Source: Bradyrhizobium sp. 138
GTDB taxonomy: Bacteria > Pseudomonadota > Alphaproteobacteria > Rhizobiales > Xanthobacteraceae
Direction of reading: 5' to 3'
DNA: 64,000 nt
Assembly: GCF_023074075.1 (NCBI RefSeq)
Contig: NZ_JADPKT010000007.1
Span: forward strand, 62,001-126,000
Shown here: piece after piece, positions 1 to 12,346 of the stretch
Position numbering within the stretch: the stretch's first letter is position 1
How the letters are laid out: every line of letters begins with the position of its first letter
Notes under the pieces: model-generated
The model's input: only the letters and a program-made list of their open reading frames with translations
Database searches by the model: none
Told to the model about the DNA's origin: nothing
Program-made: the position numbers and the translations under genes

Positions 1-674
1 GGCATCTTCACCGCGAATGAGGCGAAGAAGGCCAGCCAGGCCCAGGTCTGCAAGGAGCGCGGCACGGCGGTGTGCATCAGGGTCGGGATGTCGGTGGTGC
101 CGCCGTTCCAGTACAGCGCCATGATGGCGAGCAGCATCAGGACCGAGCCAAGCAGCGTGTAGAGGAAGAACTTGAACGAGGCGTAGACCCGGCGCGGACC
201 ACCCCAGACGCCGATGATCAGGAACATCGGGATCAGGCCGCCCTCGAAGAACAGATAGAACAGCACGAGATCCAGCGCCGAGAAGGTGCCGACCATCAGC
301 GTTTCCAGGATCAGGAACGCCATCATGTATTCGCGGACGCGGTTGGTGATCGCCTTCCAGCTCGCGATGATGCAGAACGGCATCACGGCGGTGGTGAGGA
401 TCACCAGCGGCAGCGAGATGCCGTCGACACCCATGTGGTAGGTGATGCCGGTGGCGAGCCAGTTCGCCTTCTCGACGAACTGGAAGTCGGGATTGGCGGG
501 GTCGAAGCGCATGACCAGGATCACCGACACCGCGAAGGTGATCAGCGTGGTCCAGAGCGCGATCCAGCGCGAATTGCGCTTGGCCGCCTCGTCATCGCCG
601 CGGCTGAGATAGACGATCAGCGCGCCGACCAGCGGCAGGAACGTCGTGACCGAAAGGATGGGCCAGGTCGTCAT
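1..674 (-). CDS. nuoM: NADH-quinone oxidoreductase subunit M (partial, 3' end off window)
   Basis: Proton-pumping membrane subunit of complex I, in the antiporter-like family of NuoL/M/N. Only the first 224 codons are present; the gene runs off the left edge. The protein starts [19 protein letters not shown] and contains the NuoM hallmark [18 protein letters not shown], in which the Glu is a conserved membrane carboxylate. Several hydrophobic helices follow one another with short loops. Its ATG directly abuts the TAA stop of nuoL (stop at 675-677), so the two are translationally adjacent in the nuo operon. Identity is very secure from family and position; nuoN is expected just outside the window. 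Confidence 0.97.
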   Translation of the reverse strand, partial: MTTWPILSVTTFLPLVGALIVYLSRGDDEAAKRNSRWIALWTTLITFAVSVILVMRFDPANPDFQFVEKANWLATGITYHMGVDGISLPLVILTTAVMPFCIIASWKAITNRVREYMMAFLILETLMVGTFSALDLVLFYLFFEGGLIPMFLIIGVWGGPRRVYASFKFFLYTLLGSVLMLLAIMALYWNGGTTDIPTLMHTAVPRSLQTWAWLAFFASFAVKM

Positions 675-2774
675 TTACTGGCCTCCAAAGCCGAACATGA
701 ACCAGGTGATCAGGCCGGCGGCGCCGATCAGCATGGCGAACGCATAGTGATAGAGATAGCCGGTCTGGATCTTCACGACGTTGCGGGTGACGTCCAGCAC
801 GCGGGCGGAGACGCCGTCGGGGCCTAGGCCGTCGATGATGAAGCCGTCGCCCTTCTTCCAGAGCTGGTAGCCGATCCACTTCGCCGGACGGACGAAGATG
901 ATGTCGTAGAGCTCGTCGAAGTACCATTTGTTGAGCAGGAACTGGTACAGCCCCGGCTGCTCTTTGGCGAGCTGGACCGGGATGTAAGGCCGCTGGATAT
1001 AGAACAGGTACGAGATCAGGAAGCCCATCACCATCATCACCGTCGGCAGGAAAGCGATGGTCGCGGGGATGTGGTGCATCTCCTCGATGATGTGGGGGTT
1101 CATCTTCACGGACTCGCGGAAGAACTCCTCGACGCCGTGACCGGCGAACAGCTCCTTGAACGGGAAACCGGCCAAGATCGAACCAACCGCCAGCACGCCG
1201 ATCGGGACCAGGATCCAGAGCGGAGCTTCATGCGCGGCCTCGTAATGATGCTCGTCATGCGGCTCGCCGTGGAAGGTCTTGAAAATCAGGCGCCAGGAGT
1301 AGAACGAGGTCAGGCCGGCGGCGACGACCGTCATCAGGAAACCGTACACCCCGAACGGATTGTGCGAGGCGTAGGCGGACTCGATGATCGCGTCCTTGGA
1401 GAAATAGCCGGCGGTGAGCGGGAAACCGGTCAGCGCCAAGGTGCCGACCACCATCACCGCATAGGTGTAGGGGATCTTCTTCCAGAGGCCGCCCATGTTG
1501 CGGATGTCCTGCTCGTGGTGCATCGCATAGATCACCGAGCCGGAGCCTAGGAACAGCAGCGCCTTGAAGAAGGCGTGCGTGAACAGATGGAACATGCCGA
1601 CCGAATAGGCCCCTGCCCCCATCGCGACGAACATGTAGCCGAGCTGCGAACAGGTCGAATAGGCGACGATGCGCTTGATGTCGTTCTGGACGAGGCCGAT
1701 GGTCGCCGCGAAGAACGCCGTGGTGGCGCCGAAGAACATCACGACGGCCTGCGCATTCGGGGCGAGCTCGAACAGCGGCGACAGGCGCGCCACCATGAAC
1801 ACGCCGGCGGTGACCATGGTCGCGGCGTGGATCAGCGCCGAGACCGGCGTCGGGCCTTCCATCGCGTCCGGCAACCAGGTGTGCAGCAGGAACTGCGCGG
1901 ACTTGCCCATCGCGCCCATGAACAGGAGGAGACAGGTCAGTGTCAGCGCGTCGGCATGCCAGCCGAGGAAGTCGATGGTCTTGCCGGTAAGGCCAGGGGC
2001 CGCATGGAAGATCGTCTCGAAATCGGTCGAGCCGGCCAGCATGAAGATCGCGAAGATGCCGAGCGCAAAACCGAAGTCGCCGACGCGGTTGACCACGAAG
2101 GCCTTGATCGCTGCGGCGTTCGCCGACGGCTTCTGGTACCAGAAGCCGATCAGGAGATAGCTGGCGAGACCCACGCCTTCCCAGCCGAAGAACAGCTGCA
2201 CCAGGTTGTCGGCGGTCACCAGCATCAGCATGGCGAAGGTGAACAGGCTAAGATAGCCGAAGAAGCGCGGCCGATACGGATCCTGGTCCATATAGCCGAT
2301 GGAATAGAGGTGGACGAGCGAGGACACGGTCGTCACCACCACCAGCATCACGGCGGTGAGCGTGTCGACGCGCAGCGTCCACCAGACCTGGAGGTCGCCG
2401 GAGAAGATCCAGGGCAGCAGCTGGATGCGGGCATCGTGGTGCATGAAGCCGACATCGACCAGCGTCATCCAGGACAGCGCCGCCGAGACGAACAGCAGCG
2501 CCGTCGTGATCAGCTCGGCACCGCGCGAGCCGGCAGCCGCCGGCTCGGTCGGGCCATGGCCGTCGTGCCCGTCACCGGGCTCGTGATGGCTCTCGTGGAT
2601 GACGGAGGCATCCTCGTTGATCGTATCGGACGCATGGGCATGCGCACCATGACCGTGGTCACCGTGATGCTCGAGCTCGTCGCCTGAGGGGTTGCGGGCA
2701 TGCGCGCCGAACAGCGCGATCAGGCCGGCCAGAATGGCGCCCAGCAGAGGCAGAAAGACAATTGCCTGAACCAT
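675..2774 (-). CDS. nuoL: NADH-quinone oxidoreductase subunit L
   Basis: Distal proton-pumping subunit of complex I, 699 residues, longer than the roughly 610 of the E. coli protein. The core motifs are clear: [19 protein letters not shown] near residue 195, the [13 protein letters not shown] segment, and [15 protein letters not shown] in the antiporter fold. An odd feature is a hydrophilic stretch after the first helix, about residues 25-85, with twelve histidines between residues 25 and 73 and many acidic residues. The first membrane segments therefore flank a His-rich loop. The start at 2774 gives an N-terminal helix [17 protein letters not shown], typical for NuoL. It lies 8 bases after the nuoK stop. 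Confidence 0.97.
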   Translation of the reverse strand: MVQAIVFLPLLGAILAGLIALFGAHARNPSGDELEHHGDHGHGAHAHASDTINEDASVIHESHHEPGDGHDGHGPTEPAAAGSRGAELITTALLFVSAALSWMTLVDVGFMHHDARIQLLPWIFSGDLQVWWTLRVDTLTAVMLVVVTTVSSLVHLYSIGYMDQDPYRPRFFGYLSLFTFAMLMLVTADNLVQLFFGWEGVGLASYLLIGFWYQKPSANAAAIKAFVVNRVGDFGFALGIFAIFMLAGSTDFETIFHAAPGLTGKTIDFLGWHADALTLTCLLLFMGAMGKSAQFLLHTWLPDAMEGPTPVSALIHAATMVTAGVFMVARLSPLFELAPNAQAVVMFFGATTAFFAATIGLVQNDIKRIVAYSTCSQLGYMFVAMGAGAYSVGMFHLFTHAFFKALLFLGSGSVIYAMHHEQDIRNMGGLWKKIPYTYAVMVVGTLALTGFPLTAGYFSKDAIIESAYASHNPFGVYGFLMTVVAAGLTSFYSWRLIFKTFHGEPHDEHHYEAAHEAPLWILVPIGVLAVGSILAGFPFKELFAGHGVEEFFRESVKMNPHIIEEMHHIPATIAFLPTVMMVMGFLISYLFYIQRPYIPVQLAKEQPGLYQFLLNKWYFDELYDIIFVRPAKWIGYQLWKKGDGFIIDGLGPDGVSARVLDVTRNVVKIQTGYLYHYAFAMLIGAAGLITWFMFGFGGQ

Positions 2775-2782
2775 GACTGAGC

Positions 2783-3091
2783 TCAGCCCTTCATCAGATT
2801 GACGTCCTCAACCGCGATCGAGCCGCGGTTGCGGAAATAGACCACCAGGATGGCGAGACCGATCGCAGCTTCAGCGGCTGCAACGGTCAGCACCAAAAGC
2901 GCGAAGACCTGGCCGACGATGTCGCCGAGGAAGGTCGAGAACGCGACGAGGTTGATGTTGACCGAGAGCAGGATCAGCTCGATCGACATCAGGATGACGA
3001 TGATGTTCTTGCGGTTCAGGAAGATGCCGAGAATGCCGAGCGTGAACAGGATCGCGCCGACCGCCAGATAATGTCCGAGCCCGATCGTCAT
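2783..3091 (-). CDS. nuoK: NADH-quinone oxidoreductase subunit K
   Basis: Small MrpC-like membrane subunit of complex I, 102 residues with three hydrophobic helices. It starts [16 protein letters not shown], the usual NuoK N-terminus, and carries the conserved membrane glutamates in the segments [13 protein letters not shown] and [11 protein letters not shown] that take part in proton translocation. The ATG at 3091 overlaps the nuoJ stop in an ATGA arrangement, which decides this start over an in-frame ATG nine bases upstream. Length and sequence are standard for the family. Confidence 0.96.
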   Translation of the reverse strand: MTIGLGHYLAVGAILFTLGILGIFLNRKNIIVILMSIELILLSVNINLVAFSTFLGDIVGQVFALLVLTVAAAEAAIGLAILVVYFRNRGSIAVEDVNLMKG

Positions 3092-3726
3092 TTCACCCAC
3101 TCCGCCGCATCGGCATCCGAGAGCCCCTGCCCCGGCGCCACCTTGCGCATCGCCATCGCCATCTCGGGCGTGCGTGCGTTCTGAACATTGATGTCCTGCC
3201 GCTTCACGCTCGCCTTGTGGCGCAGCGTCAGCACGATAGCGCCGATCATGGCGACCAGGAGCACCATGCCCGCGAGCTGGAAGTAGTGGATGTACTTCGT
3301 ATAGAGCACCAGCCCGAGCGCCTCGGTGTTGCTGACATTGGCCGGGATCGCCGCCGTGATCGTCTTTGAGACGCCGGGGTTGATGACCCAGAAGCCGACC
3401 GTGAGCAGCAGCTCGAACAGGAAAATGCCGCCGATCACCAGGCCGACCGGCAGGTACTCGATGAAGCCCTCGCGCAGCTCGGTGAAGTCGACGTCGAGCA
3501 TCATGATCACGAACAGGAACAGCACCGCGACGGCGCCGACATAGACGACGATCAGGATCATCGCCAGGAATTCGGCGCCCATCAGCACGAACAGGCCGGA
3601 GGCGTTGACGAAGGCCAGGATCAGGTACAGCACGGAGTGCACGGGATTGCGCGAGACAATCACCATCACGGCCGAGGCGACGCAGACGCCGGCGAAGAGA
3701 TAGAAGAACAGCGCGGGAAGGATCAT
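3088..3726 (-). CDS. nuoJ: NADH-quinone oxidoreductase subunit J
   Basis: Membrane subunit J of complex I, 212 residues. Five hydrophobic helices are visible, with the family signature [18 protein letters not shown] and the helix [19 protein letters not shown] that lines the quinone-proximal half channel. The C-terminal 40 residues are hydrophilic, as in rhizobial NuoJ. The stop overlaps the nuoK start by ATGA, and nuoI ends 9 bases upstream. It is part of the nuo operon; the call is secure. Confidence 0.96.
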   Translation of the reverse strand: MILPALFFYLFAGVCVASAVMVIVSRNPVHSVLYLILAFVNASGLFVLMGAEFLAMILIVVYVGAVAVLFLFVIMMLDVDFTELREGFIEYLPVGLVIGGIFLFELLLTVGFWVINPGVSKTITAAIPANVSNTEALGLVLYTKYIHYFQLAGMVLLVAMIGAIVLTLRHKASVKRQDINVQNARTPEMAMAMRKVAPGQGLSDADAAEWVK

Positions 3727-3735
3727 GCCCTCACC

Positions 3736-4230
3736 TCACCGGTACGGCGCGTCGAGCTCGATCGCTTTCGCGATCTCGCGTTCCCAGCGGTCGCCGTTGG
3801 CGAGCAGCTTGGCCTTGTCATAGAACAGTTCCTCGCGGGTCTCGGTCGCGAACTCGAAGTTCGGACCTTCGACGATGGCGTCGACCGGACAGGCCTCCTG
3901 GCAGAGGCCGCAATAGATGCACTTCACCATGTCGATGTCGTAGCGCACGGTGCGGCGGGTGCCGTCGTTGCGGCGCGGGCCGGCCTCGATGGTGATGGCC
4001 TGCGCCGGACAGATCGCCTCGCATAGCTTGCAGGCGATGCAGCGTTCTTCGCCGTTCGGATAGCGGCGCAGTGCGTGCTCGCCGCGGAAGCGCGGCGAAA
4101 TCGGCCCCTTCTCGAACGGATAGTTCAGCGTCGGCTTCGGCTGGAAGAAATAGCGCATGGCGAGGAAGAACGCCGAGACGAATTCCGACAGCAGAAGCGA
4201 GCGTGCAGTGGCGTTGACGTTGATACCCAT
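3736..4230 (-). CDS. nuoI: NADH-quinone oxidoreductase subunit I (8Fe ferredoxin)
   Basis: Peripheral arm subunit I, 164 residues, carrying clusters N6a and N6b that pass electrons toward NuoB. Two ferredoxin motifs are intact: C64-x2-C67-x2-C70-x3-C74 ([12 protein letters not shown]) and C104-x2-C107-x2-C110-x3-C114 ([12 protein letters not shown]). The start [17 protein letters not shown] at 4230 is the only one that fits the usual length; the same frame stays open far upstream inside nuoH, but that extension is antisense-like noise. nuoH ends 8 bases before the start. Confidence 0.97.
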   Translation of the reverse strand: MGINVNATARSLLLSEFVSAFFLAMRYFFQPKPTLNYPFEKGPISPRFRGEHALRRYPNGEERCIACKLCEAICPAQAITIEAGPRRNDGTRRTVRYDIDMVKCIYCGLCQEACPVDAIVEGPNFEFATETREELFYDKAKLLANGDRWEREIAKAIELDAPYR

Positions 4231-4238
4231 GACGGCCC

Positions 4239-5306
4239 TCACTTCGGCGCGATGCCGGCGAAGTGCAGCACGCCGGCCACCACGATCACCATCGCCAGCG
4301 ACAGCGGCAGGAACACCTTCCAGCCGAGGCGCATCAATTGATCGTAGCGGTAGCGCGGCACGATCGCCTTTGCCATCGCGAACAGGAAGAACATGAAGAA
4401 GACTTTGAGCGAGAACCAGATGATCCCCGGCACCCAGTTGAAGGGCGGCAGGTCGACCGGCGGCAGCCAGCCCCCGAGGAACAGGATCGTGGCCATCGCG
4501 CACATCGTGACGATCGCGACATACTCGCCGAGCATGAACAGCAAATACGGCGTCGAGCCGTATTCGACCATGAAGCCGGCGACGAGCTCGGATTCCGCTT
4601 CGACGAGGTCGAAGGGCGGACGGTTGGTTTCCGCCAGCGCCGAAACGTAGAACACCACAAACATCGGGAACAGCGGCCAGACGTACCAGTTCAGGATGGT
4701 GAGCTGCGGCAGCCCGATCAGGCTGGCAAGACCGCGGGCGTGCTGGGCCTCGACCACGGCCGACAGGTTCAGCGTGCCGGCGCAGAGCAGCACCGTGATG
4801 ATGACGAAACCGATCGAGACCTCGTAGGACACCATCTGTGCCGCCGAGCGTAGCGCGGCCAGGAACGGATACTTCGAGTTCGACGACCAGCCGGCCATGA
4901 TGATGCCGTAGATCGACAGCGACGAGATCGCGAAGATGAAGAGGATGCCGACATTGATGTCGGAGATCACCCAGCCGAGATTGGTCGGGATCACCGCCCA
5001 GGCCGCGAGCGCGAGCACGCACGACACTAGCGGGGCCAGCAGGAACACGCCCTTGTTGGCGCCGGAGGGAATGATCGGCTCCTTCAGCACGAACTTGAGC
5101 AGGTCGGCGAAGGATTGCAGCAGGCCCCAGGGGCCGACCACGTTCGGGCCGCGGCGGATCTGCACCGCCGCCCAGATCTTGCGGTCGGCGAGCAGGATGT
5201 AGGCGATCGCGACCAGCAGGACGACGAGCACGAGGATGCTCTGCGCGACCATGATGATCAGCGGCCAGAGGAATCCGGTCCAGAATGCGCTTTCGAAGAA
5301 TTCCAT
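4239..5306 (-). CDS. nuoH: NADH-quinone oxidoreductase subunit H
   Basis: Membrane subunit H of complex I, 355 residues, which forms part of the quinone-binding chamber. About eight hydrophobic helices are visible. Family signatures are [24 protein letters not shown] near residue 40 and [17 protein letters not shown] near residue 215, the latter with conserved acidic residues at the quinone site. It lies between nuoG (stop about 10 bases upstream) and nuoI in the operon. Length is normal and the call is secure. Confidence 0.97.
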   Translation of the reverse strand: MEFFESAFWTGFLWPLIIMVAQSILVLVVLLVAIAYILLADRKIWAAVQIRRGPNVVGPWGLLQSFADLLKFVLKEPIIPSGANKGVFLLAPLVSCVLALAAWAVIPTNLGWVISDINVGILFIFAISSLSIYGIIMAGWSSNSKYPFLAALRSAAQMVSYEVSIGFVIITVLLCAGTLNLSAVVEAQHARGLASLIGLPQLTILNWYVWPLFPMFVVFYVSALAETNRPPFDLVEAESELVAGFMVEYGSTPYLLFMLGEYVAIVTMCAMATILFLGGWLPPVDLPPFNWVPGIIWFSLKVFFMFFLFAMAKAIVPRYRYDQLMRLGWKVFLPLSLAMVIVVAGVLHFAGIAPK

Positions 5307-5316
5307 CAGATCACGC

Positions 5317-7392
5317 TCACTCCGCTGCGGTCAGCATATGCCCGGAGGCGAGGCGCGAGCATTCCGCCATCACGGCCGACGCACGCGCGATTGGGTTGGT
5401 CAAATAGAAGTCCTCGACCAGCGGCTTGAACGGGGCCTTCTCGGGCGAGCCGCCCTTCCCCGCCAGCTTCTTGATCTGGTCGGCCGAACCGGCCTCGATC
5501 TGGTCGAGACGGATCAGATGCGGCACAGCCTTGAAGATCGCCTGGCGCAACTGCGCGAGCGAGTCATAGCCGAGCTTCTTGCCGAGCGCCTCCGACAGAG
5601 CGCGGACGATCGCCCAGTCCTCGCGGGCTTCACCCGGCGGGAACGCGGCGCGGCCCGTCATCTGCACGCGGCCTTCGGTGTTGACGTAGATCGCGGACTT
5701 CTCGGTATAGGCGGCCGCCGGCAGGATCACGTCGGCGCGGTGGGCGCCGCGGTCGCCATGGGTACCGATGTAAACGACAAAGGTGCCGTCGGGCGCGTTG
5801 ATCTCGTCGGCGCCGAGCAGGAACAACAAGTCCAGCGTGCCGAACGTCGTCATCTGCACGGCGTTCAAGCCGCCGCCAGTTGCGGAGAAGCCGATATCGA
5901 GCGCACCGACGCGCGAGGCGGTCTCGTGCAGCACGCCAAAGCCGTTCCAGCCATCCTTGACCGCGCCGACATCGAGCGCGAGCTTGGCGCTAGCCGCAAG
6001 AATGGCAGCCCCGTCGTGACGCGAGGCCGCGCCCCCACCGACCATGATGATCGGAGTCTTGGCGTTCTTCAGCACGTCCATGAAGGAGTGCTTGCCGGCC
6101 GCGAGCTCAGCGAGCGTCTCGGTGCCCGCGCCGAGGTGATCGTAATCGTAGGTCAGATCGACCTTGGCCCCGATCACGCCGACCTTGAAGCCGCCGGCGC
6201 GCCAGCGCTTGCGGATGCGGGCGTTGAACACCGCCGCCTCTTTGCGCGGATTGGCGCCGATGATGAGCAGCGCGTCGGCCTGCTCCACGCCTGCCAGCGT
6301 CGGGTTGAAGATGTAGGAGCCGCGGCCGAGCGCGGGGTCGAAGGCATCGCCGCCCTGTACCGCCAGATTTCCCGAGCCGTATTTCGCGAGAAGATCCTTC
6401 AGCGCGAACATCTCCTCGACACCGGCGAGGTCGCCGGCGATCGCGCCGATGCGCTTGCCGTCGGTGCGAGCCGCCTTGGCCGCGATCGCGGCAAAGGCCT
6501 CGGGCCAGCTTGCCGCACGCAGCTTGCCGGCCTCGCGGATATAGGGCCGATCGAGACGCTGGGTGCGCAGGCCGTCAACGACGTGGCGGGTCTTGTCGGA
6601 GATCCACTCCTCGTTCACGGCCTCGTTGATGCGCGGCAACACGCGCATCACCTCGCGGCCACGGGTGTCGACGCGGATCGCAGACCCGATGCCGTCCATC
6701 ACGTCGATCGACTGGGTCTTGCCGAGCTCCCACGGGCGCGCCGCGAACGCATAAGGCTTCGAGGTCAACGCGCCGACCGGGCAGATATCGACGAGATTGC
6801 CCTGCAATTCCGAGGTCAGTGCGTGCTCGAGATAGGTCGTGATCTCCATGTCCTCGCCGCGACCGGTCGCGCCCATTTCAGGGGCGCCGGCGACTTCCGC
6901 CGAGAAGCGGACGCAGCGCGTGCACTGGATGCAGCGGTTCATCGAGGTCTTGACCAGCGCGCCGAGATATTTGTCCTCGACCGCGCGCTTGTTCTCGGCG
7001 AAGCGGCTGGTGTCGACACCATAGCCCATCGCCTGGTCCTGCAGGTCGCACTCGCCGCCCTGGTCGCAGATCGGGCAGTCCAGGGGATGGTTGATCAGAA
7101 GGAATTCCATCACGCCTTCGCGCGCCTTCTTCACCATCGGCGAACGCGTCGAGATTTCCGGCGGCTCGCCCTTGGGGCCCGGACGGCAGTCGCGCACGCC
7201 CCAGGCGCAGCTCGCGACCGGCTTCGGGCCGCCCTTCACCTCGACGAGGCACATCCGGCAATTGCCGGCGATCGACAGCCGCTCGTGATAGCAGAAGCGC
7301 GGAATCTCGGCGCCAGCCGCTTCGCACGCCTGGAGCAGCGTGAACTCGGCGGGGACATCGATCTCTTTGCCGTCGATGATGAGCTTGGTCAT
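5317..7392 (-). CDS. nuoG: NADH-quinone oxidoreductase subunit G
   Basis: Large iron-sulfur subunit of the peripheral arm, 691 residues. An N-terminal [2Fe-2S] ferredoxin domain shows C34 followed by CRMC and a further Cys (segment [17 protein letters not shown]). Next comes the His/Cys motif for N5 ([20 protein letters not shown]) and [10 protein letters not shown] for N4, then a molybdopterin-oxidoreductase-like domain from about residue 215. The latter has lost cofactor function in this family. Length matches rhizobial and mitochondrial NuoG (about 690-700) rather than the longer E. coli form. nuoF ends 5 bases upstream. Confidence 0.97.
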   Translation of the reverse strand: MTKLIIDGKEIDVPAEFTLLQACEAAGAEIPRFCYHERLSIAGNCRMCLVEVKGGPKPVASCAWGVRDCRPGPKGEPPEISTRSPMVKKAREGVMEFLLINHPLDCPICDQGGECDLQDQAMGYGVDTSRFAENKRAVEDKYLGALVKTSMNRCIQCTRCVRFSAEVAGAPEMGATGRGEDMEITTYLEHALTSELQGNLVDICPVGALTSKPYAFAARPWELGKTQSIDVMDGIGSAIRVDTRGREVMRVLPRINEAVNEEWISDKTRHVVDGLRTQRLDRPYIREAGKLRAASWPEAFAAIAAKAARTDGKRIGAIAGDLAGVEEMFALKDLLAKYGSGNLAVQGGDAFDPALGRGSYIFNPTLAGVEQADALLIIGANPRKEAAVFNARIRKRWRAGGFKVGVIGAKVDLTYDYDHLGAGTETLAELAAGKHSFMDVLKNAKTPIIMVGGGAASRHDGAAILAASAKLALDVGAVKDGWNGFGVLHETASRVGALDIGFSATGGGLNAVQMTTFGTLDLLFLLGADEINAPDGTFVVYIGTHGDRGAHRADVILPAAAYTEKSAIYVNTEGRVQMTGRAAFPPGEAREDWAIVRALSEALGKKLGYDSLAQLRQAIFKAVPHLIRLDQIEAGSADQIKKLAGKGGSPEKAPFKPLVEDFYLTNPIARASAVMAECSRLASGHMLTAAE

Positions 7393-7397
7393 TCTTC

Positions 7398-8723
<1,326 letters not shown>

Positions 8724-8738
8724 ATCAGTGCTTTCCGA

Positions 8739-8939
8739 TCAACGATTGGACTGCTTGTAGGCAAGTCCGGCGGCGCAGACGGCGAAGATCAGCGCCCAGA
8801 GCAGACTGGTCTCCTGCGACGCGCTCATGAAGAAGCGCTGCAGCAGGAACATGAAGGCAGCCGCGACCGCGGCGTGCATGGCGACGAAGCCCCATTTCTT
8901 CACGGCCTCGGTCCCTCCGATTGCGATGAGATCACGCAT
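8739..8939 (-). CDS. Small membrane protein inserted between nuoE and nuoF
   Basis: Unrecognised 66-residue protein. It starts [18 protein letters not shown], followed by a hydrophobic helix at about residues 18-37 and a second at about 46-60, ending in a basic tail (YKQSNR). Its ATG shares one base with the nuoE stop (TGATG at 8941-8937), so translation is probably coupled to nuoE, and nuoF begins 15 bases after its stop. Position suggests a role connected with complex I assembly or stability, but that is inference; no catalytic motif is visible. Codon use looks like its neighbours. Confidence 0.85.
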   Translation of the reverse strand: MRDLIAIGGTEAVKKWGFVAMHAAVAAAFMFLLQRFFMSASQETSLLWALIFAVCAAGLAYKQSNR

Positions 8940-9550
8940 CAGGTGATCTCCTTCAGCGTGGTCGGTCCGGTGATCGGCGCCGAGAACTGGCGTCCGTTCT
9001 GCGGACCGGGCTTGGGCGGATTGCCGGAGGCGAAGCCGTCCAGCACCTTGCCGAAGCTTTCCTTGGTCAGGTCCTCATAGGTGTCCTTACCGATCAGCAC
9101 CATCGGCGCGTTCACGCAGGCACCGAGGCACTCGACCTCTTCCCAGCTGAAATTGCCGTCCTTGGACAGATGGAACGGCTCGTGATGGATGCGGTGCTCG
9201 CAGACGTGGATCAGATCCTCGGCACCGCGCAGCCGGCATGGCGTGGTGCCGCAGACCTGGACGTGGGCCTTCTTGCCGACGGGCGCGAGCTGGAACATCG
9301 TGTAGAAGGTCGCAACCTCCAGCACGCGGATATAGGGCATGTCGAGCATGTCGGCGATGACGCGGATCGCGGCTTCCGAGACCCAGCCGTCGTGCTGCTC
9401 CTGCGCGCGCCAGAGAATGGCGATGACCGCGGAGGCCTGGCGGCCGGCCGGATATTTCGCGATCTGCTGCTTGGCGAACGCGAGATTCTCCTCCGTGAAC
9501 GCGAAGCTCGCGGGCTGGACTTCCTTCGGTGCTAATCGGCGAACGGACAT
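8939..9550 (-). CDS. nuoE: NADH-quinone oxidoreductase subunit E
   Basis: Thioredoxin-like [2Fe-2S] subunit of complex I, 203 residues, carrying cluster N1a next to NuoF. The four cysteine ligands are in CGTTPC (C-x4-C) and CLGAC (C-x3-C), the classic NuoE spacing. The C-terminus is about 30 residues longer than E. coli NuoE and Pro/Gly-rich ([12 protein letters not shown]). The stop overlaps the start of the small membrane-protein gene by one base. Upstream neighbour is an FkbM-type methyltransferase gene instead of nuoD. Confidence 0.97.
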   Translation of the reverse strand: MSVRRLAPKEVQPASFAFTEENLAFAKQQIAKYPAGRQASAVIAILWRAQEQHDGWVSEAAIRVIADMLDMPYIRVLEVATFYTMFQLAPVGKKAHVQVCGTTPCRLRGAEDLIHVCEHRIHHEPFHLSKDGNFSWEEVECLGACVNAPMVLIGKDTYEDLTKESFGKVLDGFASGNPPKPGPQNGRQFSAPITGPTTLKEIT

Positions 9551-9562
9551 CTCTTCAATCTC

Positions 9563-10525
9563 TCACTGCATGCGGCGCGCAGTTTTGGCATTCAGGGCTT
9601 CGATCCTGTCCTGCCAGAATGCGCTTGCGGTGCCGAAAACGTTGTAGCCGACGTGGGTCGAGACCTTGATGCGGTCGAGGATCGACAGCTCGGTCACGGT
9701 CTCCATCCGGTTGCTGCGCGGATCGAACACGATCAGCTTCAGCGGGGTCTGCTCGAGGATGTAGCGCGACACGGCATGGGAGCGATCGCTGCCGTGCTCC
9801 TCGCACATGATGACGCTGTCGGCCTGGAGCAGCCGGGCGCCGCCCTTGATCGCCTCGATCTCGACGCCCTCGACGTCGAGCTTGATCAGGTACTTGCCGG
9901 TGGCGGCGACCTTGCCGTCCTCGATCAGATTGTCGAGCGCGATGACCGGTACGTCCTCGCCGTCGGCGGAGGGATCACCGGCGATGCTGAAGGCTTCATG
10001 CTTGGTGCCCGACAGCCGCGCGGTGCCACGCGATGCGCCGATCGCACACTTCATCGTCTCGAAGCGGTTATTGTTGACGCGGGCGTTGTTGGCGAGCTTC
10101 GGGTAGTTCTGCCCCGACGGCTCGATCGCGATCGCCTTGTGCGAACCGAACGGCTTGCTCGAGACCAGCACCGACCAGTAGCCGTAATTGGCGCCGCAAT
10201 CGAGCAGCGTGTAGTCGACGTCGATGGAGTCGGCGAACAGCAGCTCGAGCTCGTCCTCGTAATTGTAGGAGCGGTTGAGCAGCTTGCTCCAATAGCCGTC
10301 ACCGTAGGGGAATTCGAACACGGCGTCGGGATTGAGCCTGATCGCGATGTTGCGCTCGGGCAGCGTCTTCCGCAGCAAATTCGCGCAGGCGATGTAGCCC
10401 ATATGCGAGAAGTGCGAGGAGATCTTCGATCCCGTCACCAGCGCCAAGGCAGCCGTCCGCTCCCACAGGTTGGCCCCTTCAAGGGCCCCCGAGGCACGGT
10501 CAAACTGGATTGGCGCCTGCGCCAT
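9563..10525 (-). CDS. FkbM-family SAM-dependent methyltransferase within the nuo operon
   Basis: Predicted 320-residue methyltransferase. The SAM-binding region is seen as LLDCGANYGYWSVLVSS (motif I), then AIAIEPSGQNYPKL (acidic end of beta 2) and YLIKLDVEGVEIEAIKGG, which is the typical FkbM motif (IKxDxEGxE). The ATG at 10525 shares one base with the nuoD stop (TGATG), and nuoE starts 12 bases after its stop, so it is co-transcribed with complex I. FkbM enzymes usually O-methylate small molecules or glycans; the target here is unknown. The reading frame stays open upstream inside nuoD, but the coupled ATG is the sensible start. Family assignment is good; function is open. Confidence 0.9.
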   Translation of the reverse strand: MAQAPIQFDRASGALEGANLWERTAALALVTGSKISSHFSHMGYIACANLLRKTLPERNIAIRLNPDAVFEFPYGDGYWSKLLNRSYNYEDELELLFADSIDVDYTLLDCGANYGYWSVLVSSKPFGSHKAIAIEPSGQNYPKLANNARVNNNRFETMKCAIGASRGTARLSGTKHEAFSIAGDPSADGEDVPVIALDNLIEDGKVAATGKYLIKLDVEGVEIEAIKGGARLLQADSVIMCEEHGSDRSHAVSRYILEQTPLKLIVFDPRSNRMETVTELSILDRIKVSTHVGYNVFGTASAFWQDRIEALNAKTARRMQ

Positions 10526-11721
10526 CACCGATCGACCTCTCCGAACACGATGTCGAGCGAGCCGAGGATCGCCGAGACGTCGGCAAGCAGATGGCCGCGG
10601 CAGATGTGATCCATCGCCTGCAGATGCGCAAAGCCCGGCGCGCGGATCTTGCACTTGTAGGGCTTGTTGGTGCCGTCGGAGATCAGATAGACGCCGAACT
10701 CGCCCTTGGGCGCCTCGACCGCGGCGTAGATTTCGCCGGGCGGCACATGAACGCCTTCGGTGTAGAGCTTGAAGTGGTGGATCAGCGCTTCCATCGAGCG
10801 CTTCATCTCGCCCCGGCGCGGCGGCGCGACCTTGTTGTCGGCGACGACGACGGGGCCCTTCCCGTCGGGCGCGTTCAGCTTCTGGATGCACTGCTTCATG
10901 ATGCGCACGGACTGGCGCATCTCTTCCATGCGGATCAGGTAGCGGTCGTAGCAGTCGCCGTTCTTGCCGATCGGAATGTCGAAATCCATCTCGGCATAGC
11001 ATTCATAAGGCTGCGACTTGCGCAGATCCCAGGCCGCGCCCGAACCGCGCACCATCACCCCCGAGAAGCCCCACTCCCAGGCTTCCTTCAGCGGCACCAC
11101 GCCGATGTCGACGTTGCGCTGCTTGAAGATGCGGTTGGCGGTGAGCAGACGGTCGAGGTCGTCCACGACTTTCAGGAACGGATCGCACCAGGCCTCGATG
11201 TCGTCGACCAGCTTCTGCGGCAAATCCTGATGCACGCCGCCGACGCGGAAGTAAGCTGCGTGCATACGGCTGCCCGAGGCTCGCTCGTAGAACACCATCA
11301 GCTTCTCGCGCTCTTCGAAGCCCCACAGCGGCGGGGTCAGCGCGCCGACGTCCATCGCCTGCGTGGTGACGTTAAGAAGATGAGAGAGGATGCGGCCGAT
11401 CTCGCAATAGAGCACGCGGATCAGCTGGCCGCGGCGCGGCACCTCGATGCCGAGCAGCCTTTCGGCAGCCAGGCAGAAGGCATGCTCCTGATTCATCGGC
11501 GCGACGTAGTCGAGCCGGTCGAAGTAAGGGATCGCCTGCAGATAGGTCTTCTGCTCGATCAGCTTTTCGGTGCCGCGGTGCAGCAGGCCGATATGCGGGT
11601 CGACGCGGGCGACGACTTCGCCGTCCAATTCGAGCACGAGACGCAGAACGCCGTGCGCCGCCGGATGCTGCGGCCCGAAGTTGATGGTGAAATTGCGAAG
11701 CTGTTCGGGTTGCTCGTTCAT
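10525..11721 (-). CDS. nuoD: NADH-quinone oxidoreductase subunit D
   Basis: 49-kDa-type subunit of complex I, 398 residues, which forms the quinone site with NuoB. The N-terminus [18 protein letters not shown] has the conserved His-x3-His quinone-site segment, followed by [13 protein letters not shown]. The C-terminus [25 protein letters not shown] is the family's end. nuoC ends 2 bases upstream. Separate nuoC and nuoD genes, as here, are the alphaproteobacterial arrangement; in E. coli they are fused. Confidence 0.97.
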   Translation of the reverse strand: MNEQPEQLRNFTINFGPQHPAAHGVLRLVLELDGEVVARVDPHIGLLHRGTEKLIEQKTYLQAIPYFDRLDYVAPMNQEHAFCLAAERLLGIEVPRRGQLIRVLYCEIGRILSHLLNVTTQAMDVGALTPPLWGFEEREKLMVFYERASGSRMHAAYFRVGGVHQDLPQKLVDDIEAWCDPFLKVVDDLDRLLTANRIFKQRNVDIGVVPLKEAWEWGFSGVMVRGSGAAWDLRKSQPYECYAEMDFDIPIGKNGDCYDRYLIRMEEMRQSVRIMKQCIQKLNAPDGKGPVVVADNKVAPPRRGEMKRSMEALIHHFKLYTEGVHVPPGEIYAAVEAPKGEFGVYLISDGTNKPYKCKIRAPGFAHLQAMDHICRGHLLADVSAILGSLDIVFGEVDR

Positions 11722-11723
11722 GA

Positions 11724-12335
11724 TCAGACCTTCGGCCCCGCCTTCTCGTCACCGGGCAGCGGATAGTCCGCCCCTTCCCATGGCGAGAGGAAATCGAACT
11801 TGCGGAATTCCTGGTTCAGACGCACCGGCTCGTACACCACCCGCTTCTCCTGGTCGTCGTAGCGGACCTCGACGAAACCGGTCAGCGGGAAATCCTTGCG
11901 CAGCGGATGGCCCTCGAAGCCGTAGTCGGTGAGGATGCGGCGCATGTCGGGATGGCCGACGAAGAACACGCCGTAGAGGTCGTAGGCCTCGCGCTCGAAC
12001 CAGTCGGCGCCCGGGAAGATGTCGATCAGCGACGGCACCTGCGTGGTCTCGTCGGCCTGGGCCTTGAGCCGGATCCGCGCGTTCAGGGTCGGTGACAGGA
12101 AGTGATAGATCACGTCGAAGCGCTTTTCGCGCGACGGATAGTCCGCGGCCGTGATGTCGGTGAAGTTGACGAAGCGGCAATTCGGATCGTCCCGGAGGTA
12201 CTTGACCACCTCGACGATCTTGCTGGCCTCGACATCAACCGTAAGTTGGCTGAAGGCCACCGAATGACCGGTCGCGGCGCCCGGAAGCGCGCTAACGATC
12301 GTCTGCCCAAGGGCGTCGAGCTTGGCGTCGTCCAT
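11724..12335 (-). CDS. nuoC: NADH-quinone oxidoreductase subunit C
   Basis: 30-kDa-type subunit of complex I, 203 residues. The signature ERE[35 protein letters not shown] is present in pieces: [12 protein letters not shown] near residue 120 and [15 protein letters not shown] near 145. The start [11 protein letters not shown] at 12335 fits the family length; the frame continues open upstream through nuoB but that is not coding. nuoB stop is 11 bases upstream. Confidence 0.96.
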   Translation of the reverse strand: MDDAKLDALGQTIVSALPGAATGHSVAFSQLTVDVEASKIVEVVKYLRDDPNCRFVNFTDITAADYPSREKRFDVIYHFLSPTLNARIRLKAQADETTQVPSLIDIFPGADWFEREAYDLYGVFFVGHPDMRRILTDYGFEGHPLRKDFPLTGFVEVRYDDQEKRVVYEPVRLNQEFRKFDFLSPWEGADYPLPGDEKAGPKV

Positions 12336-12346
12336 GATGTAAAACC

